In this document: positions 8,500 to 18,700 of the stretch, piece after piece
Layout of the letters: each line of letters opens with the position of its first letter
Numbering within the stretch: the stretch's first letter is position 1
Assembly (NCBI GenBank): GCA_965658375.1
Contig: CBFHSD010000003.1
Location: 1-64,000 of the forward strand
DNA: 64,000 nucleotides
Direction: 5' to 3'
From: CBFHSD01 sp965658375
GTDB taxonomy: Bacteria; Bacteroidota; Bacteroidia; Flavobacteriales_G; Salibacteraceae
Notes under the pieces: model-generated
The model's database searches: none
What the model was told of the DNA's origin: nothing
What the model saw: the letters and a program-made list of their open reading frames with translations, nothing else
Program-made: the position numbers and the translations under genes

Positions 8500-9090
8500 A
8501 TGATTCAGATTGATAATGCTCTTGTGTCTTTAGAAGTGATGAATGAACACTTTGCGTGTGACCTTTCTGCATGTAAAGGAGCGTGCTGTGTTCTGGGAGA
8601 TGCAGGAGCACCCCTCAATGCAGAAGAGGTTAAAATTTTAGAAGATATTTATCCTGTGGTAGAACCCTACCTACGCCCGGAAGGCAAAATGGCTATCCAA
8701 GAACAAGGTACTAGCACAACCGATTCTTTTGATGGAGAAAAAGTAACGCCTTTGATTGACGGCAAAGAGTGCGCATATGTCACCTTTAGCAATCAAGGCG
8801 TAGCACTCTGCGGCATTGAGCAGGCTTACAGAGACGGAAAGGTGGACTGGAAAAAACCTATTTCTTGCCACCTGTACCCTATACGTATTCAAAAATACAG
8901 AGACTTTGAAGCAGTTAATTACGACCGATGGCACATCTGCAAACCGGCATGCGATTGTGGTGCAAAACAGAAAATCAAAGTATACCAATTTGCCAAAGAA
9001 GCTTTAACACGAAAATTTGGCGTTGATTGGTACGCTCAATTAGACGAAACTTTCAAGGCTTACCAGAGCACTTTGGATAAGGGTAAGTAA
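8500..9090 (+). CDS. DUF3109 family Cys-rich protein
   Basis: 196 residues. The N-terminal CDLSACKGACC and the later CAYVTF, CGIEQAY, CHLYPIRI and CKPACDCG give the cysteine pattern of DUF3109 / YkgJ-related putative zinc or iron-sulfur chelating proteins. Cytosolic, with no signal peptide. Molecular role in the family is unknown. It stands upstream of nrdB but is separated by 213 nt, and its promoter suggests a leaderless transcript. Confidence 0.88.
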   Translation: MIQIDNALVSLEVMNEHFACDLSACKGACCVLGDAGAPLNAEEVKILEDIYPVVEPYLRPEGKMAIQEQGTSTTDSFDGEKVTPLIDGKECAYVTFSNQGVALCGIEQAYRDGKVDWKKPISCHLYPIRIQKYRDFEAVNYDRWHICKPACDCGAKQKIKVYQFAKEALTRKFGVDWYAQLDETFKAYQSTLDKGK

Positions 9091-9303
9091 AGGCGCGGCT
9101 TTGAGCACTTATTAACAAAAACTGAATGTTTATAAGTGGCTCCAATTGTGGAAGAAAAAAAATTGATTTCCCAAAGCATTTTGCCGTTTTTTGTGTTGTA
9201 TAAGTGAAGGAGCCTTTTGGACTTTCGTTAAAAAGACTCATAACAATTCACTTAATAATATAAAATTCAGAGAGTTAAACTCTTTGAGCAGTAAAGCACA
9301 AAA

Positions 9304-10296
9304 ATGGCAAATACAGTACAAGCGCAAGAACCTATTTTAACCGAGAACAACAATCGTTTTGTATTATTCCCCATTCAGCACGATGATATTTGGCAATTCT
9401 ACAAAAGAGCAGAAGCTTCTTTTTGGACTGCAGAAGAAATTGATTTGCAACCCGATTTAAATGATTGGGAAAATAAGCTGAATGACGATGAAAGACATTT
9501 CGTAAAACACGTTCTAGCATTTTTTGCTGCAAGCGATGGTATTGTAAATGAAAATCTAGCAGAGAACTTCTTAAGCGAAGTTCAATACACAGAAGCAAAA
9601 TTCTTCTACGGTTTTCAAATTGCTATTGAGAATATCCATTCTGAGACATACTCTCTTCTTATTGATACGTACATCAAGAAGAAAGAAGAAAAAAATCACC
9701 TGTTCAACGCTATAGACACACTTGACTGTGTGCAGAAAAAAGCAAAATGGGCACTCAAATGGATTGAAGAAGGCTCATTTGCAGAGCGCTTAGTTGCGTT
9801 TGCAGCAGTAGAAGGTATCTTTTTCTCAGGTTCTTTCTGCTCTATTTTCTGGTTGAAAAAACGCGGGCTCATGCCTGGACTAAGCTTTAGTAATGAGTTG
9901 ATTTCTAGAGATGAAGGCTTACACTGCGACTTTGCTTGTTTGCTTTACACAGAGCACCTAGAGCATCAATTGCCAAAAGAGAAGGTGCGCGAGATTATTG
10001 TTGATGCAGTAGAGATTGAAAAAGAATTTATCCTAGATGCATTGCCAGTAAAGTTGATTGGTATGAACAGCGATTTAATGGCACAATACATTGAGTTTGT
10101 TGCCGATCGTTTGTTGATGGAGCTTGGAAACGAAAAAGTATACAATGCTTCCAACCCATTCGATTTCATGGAAATGATTTCATTGCAAGGAAAAACCAAC
10201 TTCTTTGAAAAAAGAGTTGCAGAATACCAAAAAGCAGGTGTTGCAAATACCTCCTCTTCAGAAGATGCGAAATTCTCCCTTGACGAAGACTTTTAA
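9304..10296 (+). CDS. nrdB: Ribonucleoside-diphosphate reductase small subunit
   Basis: 330 residues. Ligands of the di-iron centre are visible: D78 (FAASDGIV), E109 and H112 followed by the radical tyrosine Y116 in ENIHSETY, then the Glu of AAVEGIFFSG and Glu/His of RDEGLHCDFACLL. The C-terminal tail (SLDEDF) is the peptide by which NrdB docks to NrdA. It generates the tyrosyl radical needed to reduce NDPs. nrdA follows after 64 nt. The 213-nt leader contains no clear NrdR box or promoter that I could identify. Confidence 0.96.
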   Translation: MANTVQAQEPILTENNNRFVLFPIQHDDIWQFYKRAEASFWTAEEIDLQPDLNDWENKLNDDERHFVKHVLAFFAASDGIVNENLAENFLSEVQYTEAKFFYGFQIAIENIHSETYSLLIDTYIKKKEEKNHLFNAIDTLDCVQKKAKWALKWIEEGSFAERLVAFAAVEGIFFSGSFCSIFWLKKRGLMPGLSFSNELISRDEGLHCDFACLLYTEHLEHQLPKEKVREIIVDAVEIEKEFILDALPVKLIGMNSDLMAQYIEFVADRLLMELGNEKVYNASNPFDFMEMISLQGKTNFFEKRVAEYQKAGVANTSSSEDAKFSLDEDF

Positions 10297-10360
10297 TAAA
10301 CCTACACGTACTCTAACCTCTCTCACACCACTATTTTAAACTTTAAACTGTTGTTTGACT

Positions 10361-12685
10361 ATGTATGTATTAAAGCGTGATGGCCGCAAAGAGTCGGTGA
10401 AATTTGACAAAATCCAAGCCCGTGTTAAAAAGATGTGTTACGGTTTAGCCCCAGCTGTAGATCCTATCTCCATCTCAATGCGTGTAATTGAAGGTTTGTA
10501 TGATGGAGTAACGACTAGCGAACTCGACAATCTAGCGAGTGAAGTAGCCGCTACATCAACCACCAAACACCCAGATTTTGCCATTCTAGCAGCGCGTATC
10601 GCTATTTCCAATTTGCACAAGAAAACGAGTAAATCGTTTAGCGGTACAATGGAAGAGTTATACAAATACACAGATTCTAAAACTGGAAAGCATGCTCCCA
10701 TGATTTCAGAAGAGGTGTATGAAATCATCCAGAAAAATCAAGCAACATTAGATTCTGCTATCATCTACGATAGAGATTTCGATTACGATTTCTTTGGCTT
10801 TAAAACATTAGAGCGTTCATACCTCATGCGCCTAAATGGCGAAATCAAAGAGCGACCACAACACATGCTCATGCGTGTGGCTGTTGGTATTCATAAAGAA
10901 GATATCGACTCTGCCATCAAAACCTACGAGCTCATGAGTGGCCGTTGGTTCACCCATGCTACGCCAACATTGTTCAACTCGGGAACACCAAAACCGCAAA
11001 TGTCATCGTGCTTCTTGCTTACCATGCAAGATGATAGCATTGACGGTATTTACGATACACTCAAGCAATGTGCTAAAATTTCGCAGTCTGCCGGAGGTAT
11101 CGGATTAGCAATTCACAATGTGCGTTCTACAGGTTCTTACATTAGAGGAACCGGTGGCGCTTCAAACGGAATTGTTCCTATGCTGCGCGTTTACAACGAT
11201 ACAGCACGTTACGTAGATCAAGGTGGTGGAAAACGCAAAGGTTCTTTTGCCATTTACCTAGAGCCTTGGCATTCTGACATCATGGATTTCTTGGATCTAA
11301 AAAAGAACCACGGAAAAGAAGAACAACGTGCACGCGATTTATTCTACGCCATGTGGACACCAGATTTGTTTATGAAACGTGTTCAAGAAAACGGAGAATG
11401 GACATTGATGGATCCCAACGAGTGCCCAGGATTATCTGAGTGCCACGGTGCTGAATTCGAAGCATTGTACGCAAAGTACGAAGCTGAAGGCAAAGGACGC
11501 AAAACCATTAAGGCCCAAGAGCTTTGGTTTAAAATCTTAGAATCTCAAATAGAAACAGGTACACCTTACATGCTGTATAAAGATGCAGCCAATGAAAAGA
11601 GCAACCAAAAAAACTTGGGAACCATCAAGTCTTCTAACTTGTGTACGGAAATTATTGAGTATACTGCAAAAGACGAAGTGGCAGTTTGTAACTTGGCCTC
11701 TATTGCCTTGCCTAAATTTGTGAAAGAAGGGGAATTTGACCATCAAAAGTTATTTGATGTGACCTATCAAATTACCCTCAACTTGAATAAAATCATTGAC
11801 GGAAACTACTATCCTGTCAAAGAAGCGAAGAACTCGAACATGCGCCACAGGCCAATTGGTATTGGAGTGCAAGGATTGGCAGATACATTCATCATGATGC
11901 GCCATCCATTCGATTCTGACGAAGCCAAAAAGCTCAACTCAGAAATATTCGAAACCATCTATTACGCTTCAATGACGGCTTCTAAAGACCTTGCCAAAGT
12001 AGATGGCCCTTACAAAACATTCAAAGGTTCTCCACTTTCTAAAGGTGTTTTCCAACCAGACATGTGGAATGTTACTCCAAGCGACCGCTGGGAATGGGAT
12101 ATCTTGAAAGAAGAAGTAATCAAACACGGAGCAAGAAACTCTTTGTTGTTGGCCCCAATGCCTACAGCATCTACCTCTCAAATTTTAGGGAACAACGAAT
12201 GTTTTGAGCCTTATACCTCTAACATTTATACCAGAAGAACCTTATCGGGTGAGTTTATTGTGGTAAACAAGCACCTCTTAAGAGATTTGGTGAAATTGGG
12301 CATTTGGAACGATGAAATGAAAAACCGTTTGATTGCTGCCAATGGAAGCATACAAAACATTCCAGACATTCCAGAAAACCTAAAGGCGCTGTACAAAACA
12401 GCTTGGGAGATTAGTCAAAAGTCAATTATTGAAATGGCTGCCGACCGTGGAGCATACATTTGCCAAAGCCAGAGTATGAACATCTTCATGGAGAACGCCA
12501 ACTTTGCCAAGTTGACCTCTATGCATTTCTATGGCTGGAAAAAAGGCTTAAAAACAGGAATGTATTACCTAAGAACAAAGGCAGCTTCTGATGCCATTAA
12601 GTTTACCGTAGACAAAACTTCTTTGGCCCAAAAAACGGAAGAAGAAGACAATGTAGAAGAAGTAAAAACAGAAGCGGTGAAATAA
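10361..12685 (+). CDS. nrdA: Ribonucleoside-diphosphate reductase large subunit lacking C-terminal Cys pair
   Basis: 774 residues from ATG 10361 (a TTG six bases earlier is in frame but less likely). N-terminal ATP-cone (MYVLKRDGRKESVKFDK). Active-site cysteines are present: C217 (MSSCFLL), C428 in NLCTEI (thiyl-radical position) and C443 (AVCNLAS). The C-terminus ends EEDNVEEVKTEAVK, with no cysteine after YICQSQ (about residue 705). The flexible CxxC-like tail that normally shuttles electrons from thioredoxin to the active site is therefore missing. The downstream sequence in other frames does not restore it, and a terminator follows directly. Confidence 0.95.
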   Translation: MYVLKRDGRKESVKFDKIQARVKKMCYGLAPAVDPISISMRVIEGLYDGVTTSELDNLASEVAATSTTKHPDFAILAARIAISNLHKKTSKSFSGTMEELYKYTDSKTGKHAPMISEEVYEIIQKNQATLDSAIIYDRDFDYDFFGFKTLERSYLMRLNGEIKERPQHMLMRVAVGIHKEDIDSAIKTYELMSGRWFTHATPTLFNSGTPKPQMSSCFLLTMQDDSIDGIYDTLKQCAKISQSAGGIGLAIHNVRSTGSYIRGTGGASNGIVPMLRVYNDTARYVDQGGGKRKGSFAIYLEPWHSDIMDFLDLKKNHGKEEQRARDLFYAMWTPDLFMKRVQENGEWTLMDPNECPGLSECHGAEFEALYAKYEAEGKGRKTIKAQELWFKILESQIETGTPYMLYKDAANEKSNQKNLGTIKSSNLCTEIIEYTAKDEVAVCNLASIALPKFVKEGEFDHQKLFDVTYQITLNLNKIIDGNYYPVKEAKNSNMRHRPIGIGVQGLADTFIMMRHPFDSDEAKKLNSEIFETIYYASMTASKDLAKVDGPYKTFKGSPLSKGVFQPDMWNVTPSDRWEWDILKEEVIKHGARNSLLLAPMPTASTSQILGNNECFEPYTSNIYTRRTLSGEFIVVNKHLLRDLVKLGIWNDEMKNRLIAANGSIQNIPDIPENLKALYKTAWEISQKSIIEMAADRGAYICQSQSMNIFMENANFAKLTSMHFYGWKKGLKTGMYYLRTKAASDAIKFTVDKTSLAQKTEEEDNVEEVKTEAVK

Positions 12686-12709
12686 GCGCTTGTTCCGAAA
12701 AATCAATTC

Positions 12710-12738
12710 AAAATCCCGCAATTTGCGGGATTTTTTTT
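12710..12738 (+). terminator. Rho-independent terminator of nrdBA
   Basis: Inverted repeat AAATCCCGC / GCGGGATTT followed by eight T, 24 nt after the nrdA stop. Confidence 0.9.
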
Positions 12739-12796
12739 CAGCCATTCTGAACAACTGATCGATGAATCACCTATCAAAGTGGTATTGGAGTAGGTC

Positions 12797-12904
12797 CTAA
12801 ACAACATAGAATCTTTCTAAATAAGCGCCTTTCGGGGTGCTTTCTTGTTCCATGACATTAGCATGACATTCAAACAGCTTGTCTCCATCAATTTTGTAGT
12901 TCAC
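12797..12904 (-). CDS. Possible small ORF, divergent to hemA
   Basis: 35 codons from GTG 12904 to TAG 12797, the frame being open 8 codons further upstream. The translation (VNYKIDGDKLFECHANVMEQ, then PKGAYLERFYVV) looks protein-like, with alternating polar and hydrophobic residues, but is too short for recognition. It could be a small gene, the remnant of a longer one, or chance in a 180-nt gap. A stem-loop AAGCGCC / GGTGCTT (12823-12842) lies inside it. Confidence 0.25.
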   Translation of the reverse strand: MNYKIDGDKLFECHANVMEQESTPKGAYLERFYVV

Positions 12905-12918
12905 CTTATGAGCAAGAA

Positions 12919-14172
12919 TTGAAGCGACTCAAAGCAATATCTTTTACCCACGCAAATGCAGGCCTAGACAAGGTTGGGCAGTTTTTTATTGCAGAAGATC
13001 ATTATGCAGACAAGCTCATTCCTGCTAAAGAAGTTCTTGGTTTAGAAGAGTTTATGTTCTTAGTTACCTGTAACAGAGCAGAGTTTTACTTCGCCACAGA
13101 CCAAGACTTGAGTGATGAATTCTTACGCAAATTCTACAAGTTTCTTTATCCGCATTGGCAAGATGAACAGTTCCATTGGGCGGTAGATGCTACGCGCATT
13201 ATGACGGGCTTTGATGCTGTTAGGCACATGATGCATGTGGCAAGCTCTTTAGACTCATTGGTCATTGGAGAGCGCGAAATCATTACTCAATTCAGAAAAG
13301 CTTACGAGAAAAGCCTGAACCTCAATATAACAGGAGATTTATTGCGCATATCGGTGCGTAAAACGGTAGAAACGGCCAAGCAGATTTTCACCGAAACAGA
13401 AATTGCTAACAAACCTATTTCCGTAGTGAACTTGGCGAACAAACAATTGCGTAACTACATGTTGCCATTGAATGCACGCATTGTAGTTGTTGGTGCTGGC
13501 GTTACCAACCAAGCCATGGTTCGCCAACTCAAAAAGCAAGGCTATACCAACTTTAGCATATACAATAGAACATTGTCCAAAGCGGCAAATCTTGCAGCTA
13601 CTGTGAATGGACACGCTTATGCTCTTGAAGATTTAAGCGATCACAAGCAAGGTTTTGATGCCCTTATCACTTGTACTGGAGCCCCAGAAGCTATCATCAC
13701 CAAAGAAGTGTATGAGCAGCTATTGAATGGGGAAAAGGGAGAAAAATTGGTGATTGACTTGGCTATACCCAATGATTTTGATACGAGTATCTGTAAAACC
13801 CACCAAGTGGAATTGGTAGAGGTAGAATCGATGAAGGTCATTGCTGCAAAAAATTTAGAGTCGAGAAAAGTACATATGGTACGCTGCGAAGAAATTGTAG
13901 ACGCTAACTTAGAAGAATTCAAAACCATTGCTGCCATCAGAAATGTGGAGCTCGCTATGAATGGCATCCCGCAAGAAGTGCAAGCCATTAAAGACCGCGC
14001 CTTAACCAAGGTATTCAACAAACAGTTGGAAAGCCTAGACAGCGAATCTCGCGAAACTCTGGAAGAAATTATTGCCTACATGGAGAAAAAATACATCTCC
14101 GTTCCTTACAAAATGGCAAGAAGCATCATCTCTGAAAAGTACTCGAAGTTAGACAATCAAAAGACACATTAA
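12919..14172 (+). CDS. hemA: Glutamyl-tRNA reductase
   Basis: 417 residues. The catalytic cysteine lies in VTCNRAEFYF (about residue 51), the catalytic region has SSLDSLVIGEREIITQFRKAY, and the NADPH-binding Rossmann motif is VVVGAGVTNQAM. First step of the C5 route to haem: reduction of glutamyl-tRNA to glutamate-1-semialdehyde. No ATG is available; the best start is TTG at 12919, giving MKRLKAISFTHANA, the usual N-terminus. The stop overlaps the hemC start by one base (TAATG), so the three hem genes form an operon. Confidence 0.95.
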   Translation: MKRLKAISFTHANAGLDKVGQFFIAEDHYADKLIPAKEVLGLEEFMFLVTCNRAEFYFATDQDLSDEFLRKFYKFLYPHWQDEQFHWAVDATRIMTGFDAVRHMMHVASSLDSLVIGEREIITQFRKAYEKSLNLNITGDLLRISVRKTVETAKQIFTETEIANKPISVVNLANKQLRNYMLPLNARIVVVGAGVTNQAMVRQLKKQGYTNFSIYNRTLSKAANLAATVNGHAYALEDLSDHKQGFDALITCTGAPEAIITKEVYEQLLNGEKGEKLVIDLAIPNDFDTSICKTHQVELVEVESMKVIAAKNLESRKVHMVRCEEIVDANLEEFKTIAAIRNVELAMNGIPQEVQAIKDRALTKVFNKQLESLDSESRETLEEIIAYMEKKYISVPYKMARSIISEKYSKLDNQKTH

Positions 14173-15080
14173 TGGGTTCATCAAGAACAATTAAAATTGG
14201 CACACGGGGCAGTGACCTTGCACTGTGGCAGGCCAATGCCGTTAAAAAAAAATTGGAAGATCTAGGTCATTCGGTTAAAATCAACATCATCAAAACACGT
14301 GGAGATAAAATCCAACATTTGAGTTTTGACAAGATGGAAGGCAAAGGCTTTTTCACCAAAGAACTGGAAGAGCAGCTGCTGAATGAAAGTGTAGATTTAG
14401 CGGTTCATTCCCATAAAGATTTAGAAACTACAAATCCAACAGGCTTAACCATAGCAGCGGTTTCTGAACGCGAAAACCCGGCAGATTTACTTTTGATACG
14501 CAAGGAATTTGTAGATAATTCTCAGTACATGAAGCTGAAGACAGGAACTCTGGTAGGCACTTCTTCTGCACGAAGAAAGGCGCAGCTGTTGCACCATCGC
14601 CCAAACCTTAAAATTGAAGACATTAGAGGAAATGTTCCTACTCGCATAGATAAGCTGCGTGAAGGCCAATTTGGCGCCATTGTGCTGGCGGCCGCAGGCG
14701 TAAAACGCTTGGAACTGGATGTTTCTGACCTTTTTGTTGCAGAATTTGATCCGCATGAATTTATACCGGCTCCTGCCCAAGGCGTCCTCGGTTTGCAAAT
14801 AAGAGAAAGCGATACAGAACTTTTTGACTGGCTACAAGCACTCAATAACAGCGATGTGCAACAACGTATATTGGCAGAAAGAACCGTGTTGAAAGAATTG
14901 GATGGAGGATGCCAACTTCCCTTTGGGGCTTATTGTACCAAAGAAGGAGATACCTACACTTTAAAAACCGCCTTTGCTGAGCGCTGGAACACTTCGGTAT
15001 CTCACACCATGCATTCAGGTAATAACCCTCTTGAGCTGGCGCAACTCGCACTCGAAGAGATTAAAAAGCAGCGCTCTTGA
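14172..15080 (+). CDS. hemC: Hydroxymethylbilane synthase (porphobilinogen deaminase)
   Basis: 302 residues. IGTRGSDLALWQAN at the N-terminus, TRGDKI, DLAVHSHKDLE, GTSSARRKAQL and the EDIRGNVPTRIDKL motif are characteristic. The cofactor cysteine that carries dipyrromethane is in LDGGCQLPFGAYC. It condenses four porphobilinogens. The start overlaps hemA by 1 nt and the stop overlaps hemD by 4 nt, implying translational coupling. Confidence 0.97.
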   Translation: MGSSRTIKIGTRGSDLALWQANAVKKKLEDLGHSVKINIIKTRGDKIQHLSFDKMEGKGFFTKELEEQLLNESVDLAVHSHKDLETTNPTGLTIAAVSERENPADLLLIRKEFVDNSQYMKLKTGTLVGTSSARRKAQLLHHRPNLKIEDIRGNVPTRIDKLREGQFGAIVLAAAGVKRLELDVSDLFVAEFDPHEFIPAPAQGVLGLQIRESDTELFDWLQALNNSDVQQRILAERTVLKELDGGCQLPFGAYCTKEGDTYTLKTAFAERWNTSVSHTMHSGNNPLELAQLALEEIKKQRS

Positions 15081-15727
15081 TTGTTGGAATAAGCAGAAAA
15101 CTTAAAGCAAAATCACACATCAAGCAAGAAGCTCAAAAGGCAGGTTTCGAGCTGGTTCAAGAACCTTTTATTGCCATTGAACACAGTAGCTTTGAACTGC
15201 CATCGGCATTTTATGACTGGATCTTCTTTGGCTCTAGCAATGCGGTTAAAAGCTATTTCTCGCAACATCCCATCCCAAATAAAAAAATTGGCGTTTACGG
15301 CAAAGCCACAGAAAAAGCGCTTCCCACAACTGTTAAAGCCAATTTTGTTGGTCAATCGAACATGCCTAGTCAAGTGGCAGCCTCTTTTGCAAACAGTGTT
15401 GGCAATTCAGCGGTGTTTTTTCCAGAATCCAACAAAAGCAGAAGATCCATTTCTGCCGCTCTCAAGAATGAGCAACGTCTTTTTGCTACTGCTTATCGCA
15501 CTAGCTTGATTGCAAAAAAACTTGCAAAGAATTGTACCGTCTTCGTTTTTACAAGTCCTTCTAATGTTGAAGGTTTTCTCTTAGAAAACAATCCTGCCAA
15601 CACCAAGGCCATAGCTATTGGCAGTTCCACTTTACAAAGTATTGAAAATAAAGGCTTTAAAAGCATTTCTATAGCTCCTGGTGCAGACGAACAAGCCATT
15701 TGGGAGGCAATTTGTAAAGAGGTTTGA
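15077..15727 (+). CDS. hemD: Uroporphyrinogen-III synthase
   Basis: 216 residues, short like other Bacteroidota HemD. Two alternating Rossmann-like halves are seen: DWIFFGSSNAVKSYF in the first and FVFTSPSNVEGFL in the second, the usual conserved Ser/Asn patches; TAYRTSL precedes the hinge. Starts with TTG overlapping the hemC stop (TTGA), with no ATG nearby. Position in hemA-hemC-hemD supports the assignment of an otherwise poorly conserved family. Confidence 0.9.
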   Translation: MIVGISRKLKAKSHIKQEAQKAGFELVQEPFIAIEHSSFELPSAFYDWIFFGSSNAVKSYFSQHPIPNKKIGVYGKATEKALPTTVKANFVGQSNMPSQVAASFANSVGNSAVFFPESNKSRRSISAALKNEQRLFATAYRTSLIAKKLAKNCTVFVFTSPSNVEGFLLENNPANTKAIAIGSSTLQSIENKGFKSISIAPGADEQAIWEAICKEV

Positions 15728-15753
15728 TTGCCCTTTCAATAATTGTAACTTTA
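15723..15753 (+). promoter_or_regulatory. Candidate promoter of the subtilisin gene
   Basis: TTTG at 15723-15726, 19 nt spacer, then TAACTTTA at 15746-15753, one mismatch from TAnnTTTG. It overlaps the end of hemD and sits 22 nt before the ATG. Confidence 0.5.
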
Positions 15754-15775
15754 TCCTCCAATTTTACAGTCCTTT

Positions 15776-18700
15776 ATGAAATTCATTTACACGCTTTTAG
15801 CCGCATTATTTTGCGCTCAAATCGGCTCTGCACAGATCATCAATTCGCAGAGCAATCCCAACTTCAAACCAGAAGTGCTTCAAGAACTTTCTGAAGTTTT
15901 TGCCAAACAATACGAAGAAGAAAAAGCCGAAGCTGATGCGTTTTATAAATCACACAACTACCCAACCATGTGGGAACACGGTGAAGGTGGAACTGCGGTT
16001 GTTATTGGCTTAACTAACAACGGCCACCCTATCGTATACGCTACTGACAATGTAAATGCAGCAAAAACCTCAAAAACAGATAGTGTTCAATTGAATGGTG
16101 GTGCTGGTTTGGCATTAGACGGTAACGGATTAGAAATTGGAGAATGGGATGGTGGCGCAGTGCGCACTACACACCAACAACTTACAGGACGAATTACATT
16201 GGGAGATAATGTTTCTACTTCTAGCCATGCTACACACGTTTGCGGGACCATGATAGCGAATGGAACAGGGCAAGCAAGTGCCAAAGGAATGGCCACGGCA
16301 GCAGATGTTGAATCTTATGACTTTCAAAGTGATGCCAGTGAAATGGCCTCTTGGGCTTCTGGAACAGACAAGCTCCTTTCTAACCATAGCTACGGAACCA
16401 TTACAGGTTGGTATTTTGATGGATCTGACTGGTATTGGTATGGAGACACCGTGATTAGCGCAACAGCCGATTACAATTTCGGATATTACAGCACTAGAGC
16501 AAGAAGCTGGGATTTAATGGCAAGAAATGCCCCTTATTGGTTAATCGTAAAATCTGCCGGTAACGACAGAAATGATTCACATAATGGAACACATAAGGTT
16601 TGGTCAAATAGTCAAGGGTGGGTAAACAGCACTACTTCTCGACCACCAGATGGAGGAACAAGTGGTTATGATTGTATCTCAACGAACGGAAATGCTAAAA
16701 ATATTTTAACGGTAGGAGCCGTAGCAGACATCACCAATGGTTACTCTCAACCCAGCGATGTAGTAATGAGCTCTTTCAGTGGATGGGGCCCATCAGATGA
16801 TGGTAGAATCAAGCCCGACATTGTAGCCAATGGTATTTCATTGTTTTCTACAGATCATGGCAGCAATACCGATTACGGCAATAAATCAGGAACCAGCATG
16901 TCTGCTCCGGCAGCAACAGGTTCTATGCTTTTGATTCAAGAGCATTATCATGATTCAAACAACAACTACATGCTGGCTGCCACCCTCAAAGGTTTGGTTA
17001 TACACACAGCTGACGAAGCAGGAACAGCAGCAGGACCAGATTACCAACATGGTTGGGGACTCCTCAACACCCTTGAAGCAACAAAAGTGATTAGTGATAC
17101 CGCAAGCAACACCATCATGGAAAACAACCTAGCGGCTCAGCAAATTGACACTTTTATGATTTCGAGTGATGGAACGCAGCCGTTACGCGCCACTATTTGC
17201 TGGACCGATTTTCAAGGTACGGTTCCCTCTTCACCTCACAATTCTACCACACCTGTTTTAGTCAATGATTTAGACCTTCGAGTTGTTCGTGTATCCAATC
17301 AAACGATTAGTGAACCTTGGATTCTAAACCCTTCAAACCCCAGTGCAGCCGCCACAACAGGAGATAATTTTAGAGATAACGTGGAGCAAGTGCTCATTCA
17401 AAACCCTGCAGCAGGCCAATACGTAGTGGTAGTTTCTCACAAGGGAACCTCTCTATCGGGAACCACACAAGATTACTCACTTATCATTAGTGGAGAAGCG
17501 AATATTCCAACTGCTGTTCCTGTAGCAGACTTCTCTGCCAGTCCAACAACGCTTTGTATTGGAGACACTGTTCAGTTTACTGATCTATCTACTGGAAACC
17601 CCACTAGCTATTCTTGGAACTTTGTAGGAGGAACACCAAGTTCTTCTACCTCACCTAACCCAACAGTAGTATATAACACCCCTGGGGTATATGCCGTGGT
17701 TCAAACAGTGAGCAACTCATCTGGTACAGATATAGAAACTAAAACCAATTACATTACCGTAAATGGCCAATCAATTGTCTTTACGCTTATTCCAGATCAG
17801 TGCTTGAGCAGTTCGCCATTCGTTCTCAACGCTGCAACACCTCTTGGAGGAACCTACAGTGGCCCGGGAGTAAATGGTTTAGGCTTGTTCACACCTCTTT
17901 CTGCGGGATTAGGAACGCACGACATTGTTTACACCGTAACTGTTAATGGATGTACATCAGTAGATTCTACCACCATCACGGTTAACGGAACCAACTTACA
18001 GCTCACACCCTACAATACTTTTTGCGTGAGCGACACAGCATTCATGCTCAACAACGTTACACCTACAGGGGGAATATACAGTGGTCCTGGAGTAACCATG
18101 AATATGTTTGATCCCGCAACAGCTGGCGTAGGAACACATACCATAACATATTCGTACACAGCCAGCGGATGTACAGAAACCATTCAGCAAACGATTACAG
18201 TAAACAATGCTCCTACGGCAACTTTAGGCTCATTCTCTACGGTATGCTCATCAACTGCGCCATTCGCATTAACGGGTGGCTCGCCTAGTGGAGGATCCTA
18301 TTTTGGGCCTGGTGTAAATTCAGGAATATTTGATCCATCTGCAGCCGGAGTGGGCACTCATCAAATAGGATATTTAGTAGTTTCTGGATCTTGTTCAGAT
18401 ACTGCATTCTCCTCTATTGTGGTGCAAAATGGACCAACTGTAAGCATTAGCACAACAGGTTCTCTTTGCGAAGACAACAATGCCGTAACTCTTGTTCCTA
18501 ACCCAAGTGGTGGAACATTCAGCGGCCCTGGTGTTACAGGAAATATTTTTGACCCATCAGCAGTGGGAGCAGGAGCGTACAATATTGTATACACCTTGAA
18601 CAATGGTATTTGTACTGTAGCAGAAACCTTAATCCTTGTAGTTAATCCTTTGCCTACAGTAACGTATACGCCTCCATCTAGCGGATTGAGCTTTTGTAGT

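Noticed and set aside
9091..9303. Riboswitch or NrdR box upstream of nrdB
   Set aside because: A GGCTCC/GGAGCC pair about 60 nt apart exists, but no recognisable riboswitch core or NrdR palindrome is present.
10355..10360. Earlier TTG start for nrdA
   Set aside because: The ATG two codons later gives the usual ATP-cone N-terminus MYVLKRDG.
12823..12842. Hairpin AAGCGCC/GGTGCTT as a second terminator
   Set aside because: The nrdA terminator lies upstream and is much stronger; this stem has a wobble pair and a poor T tail.
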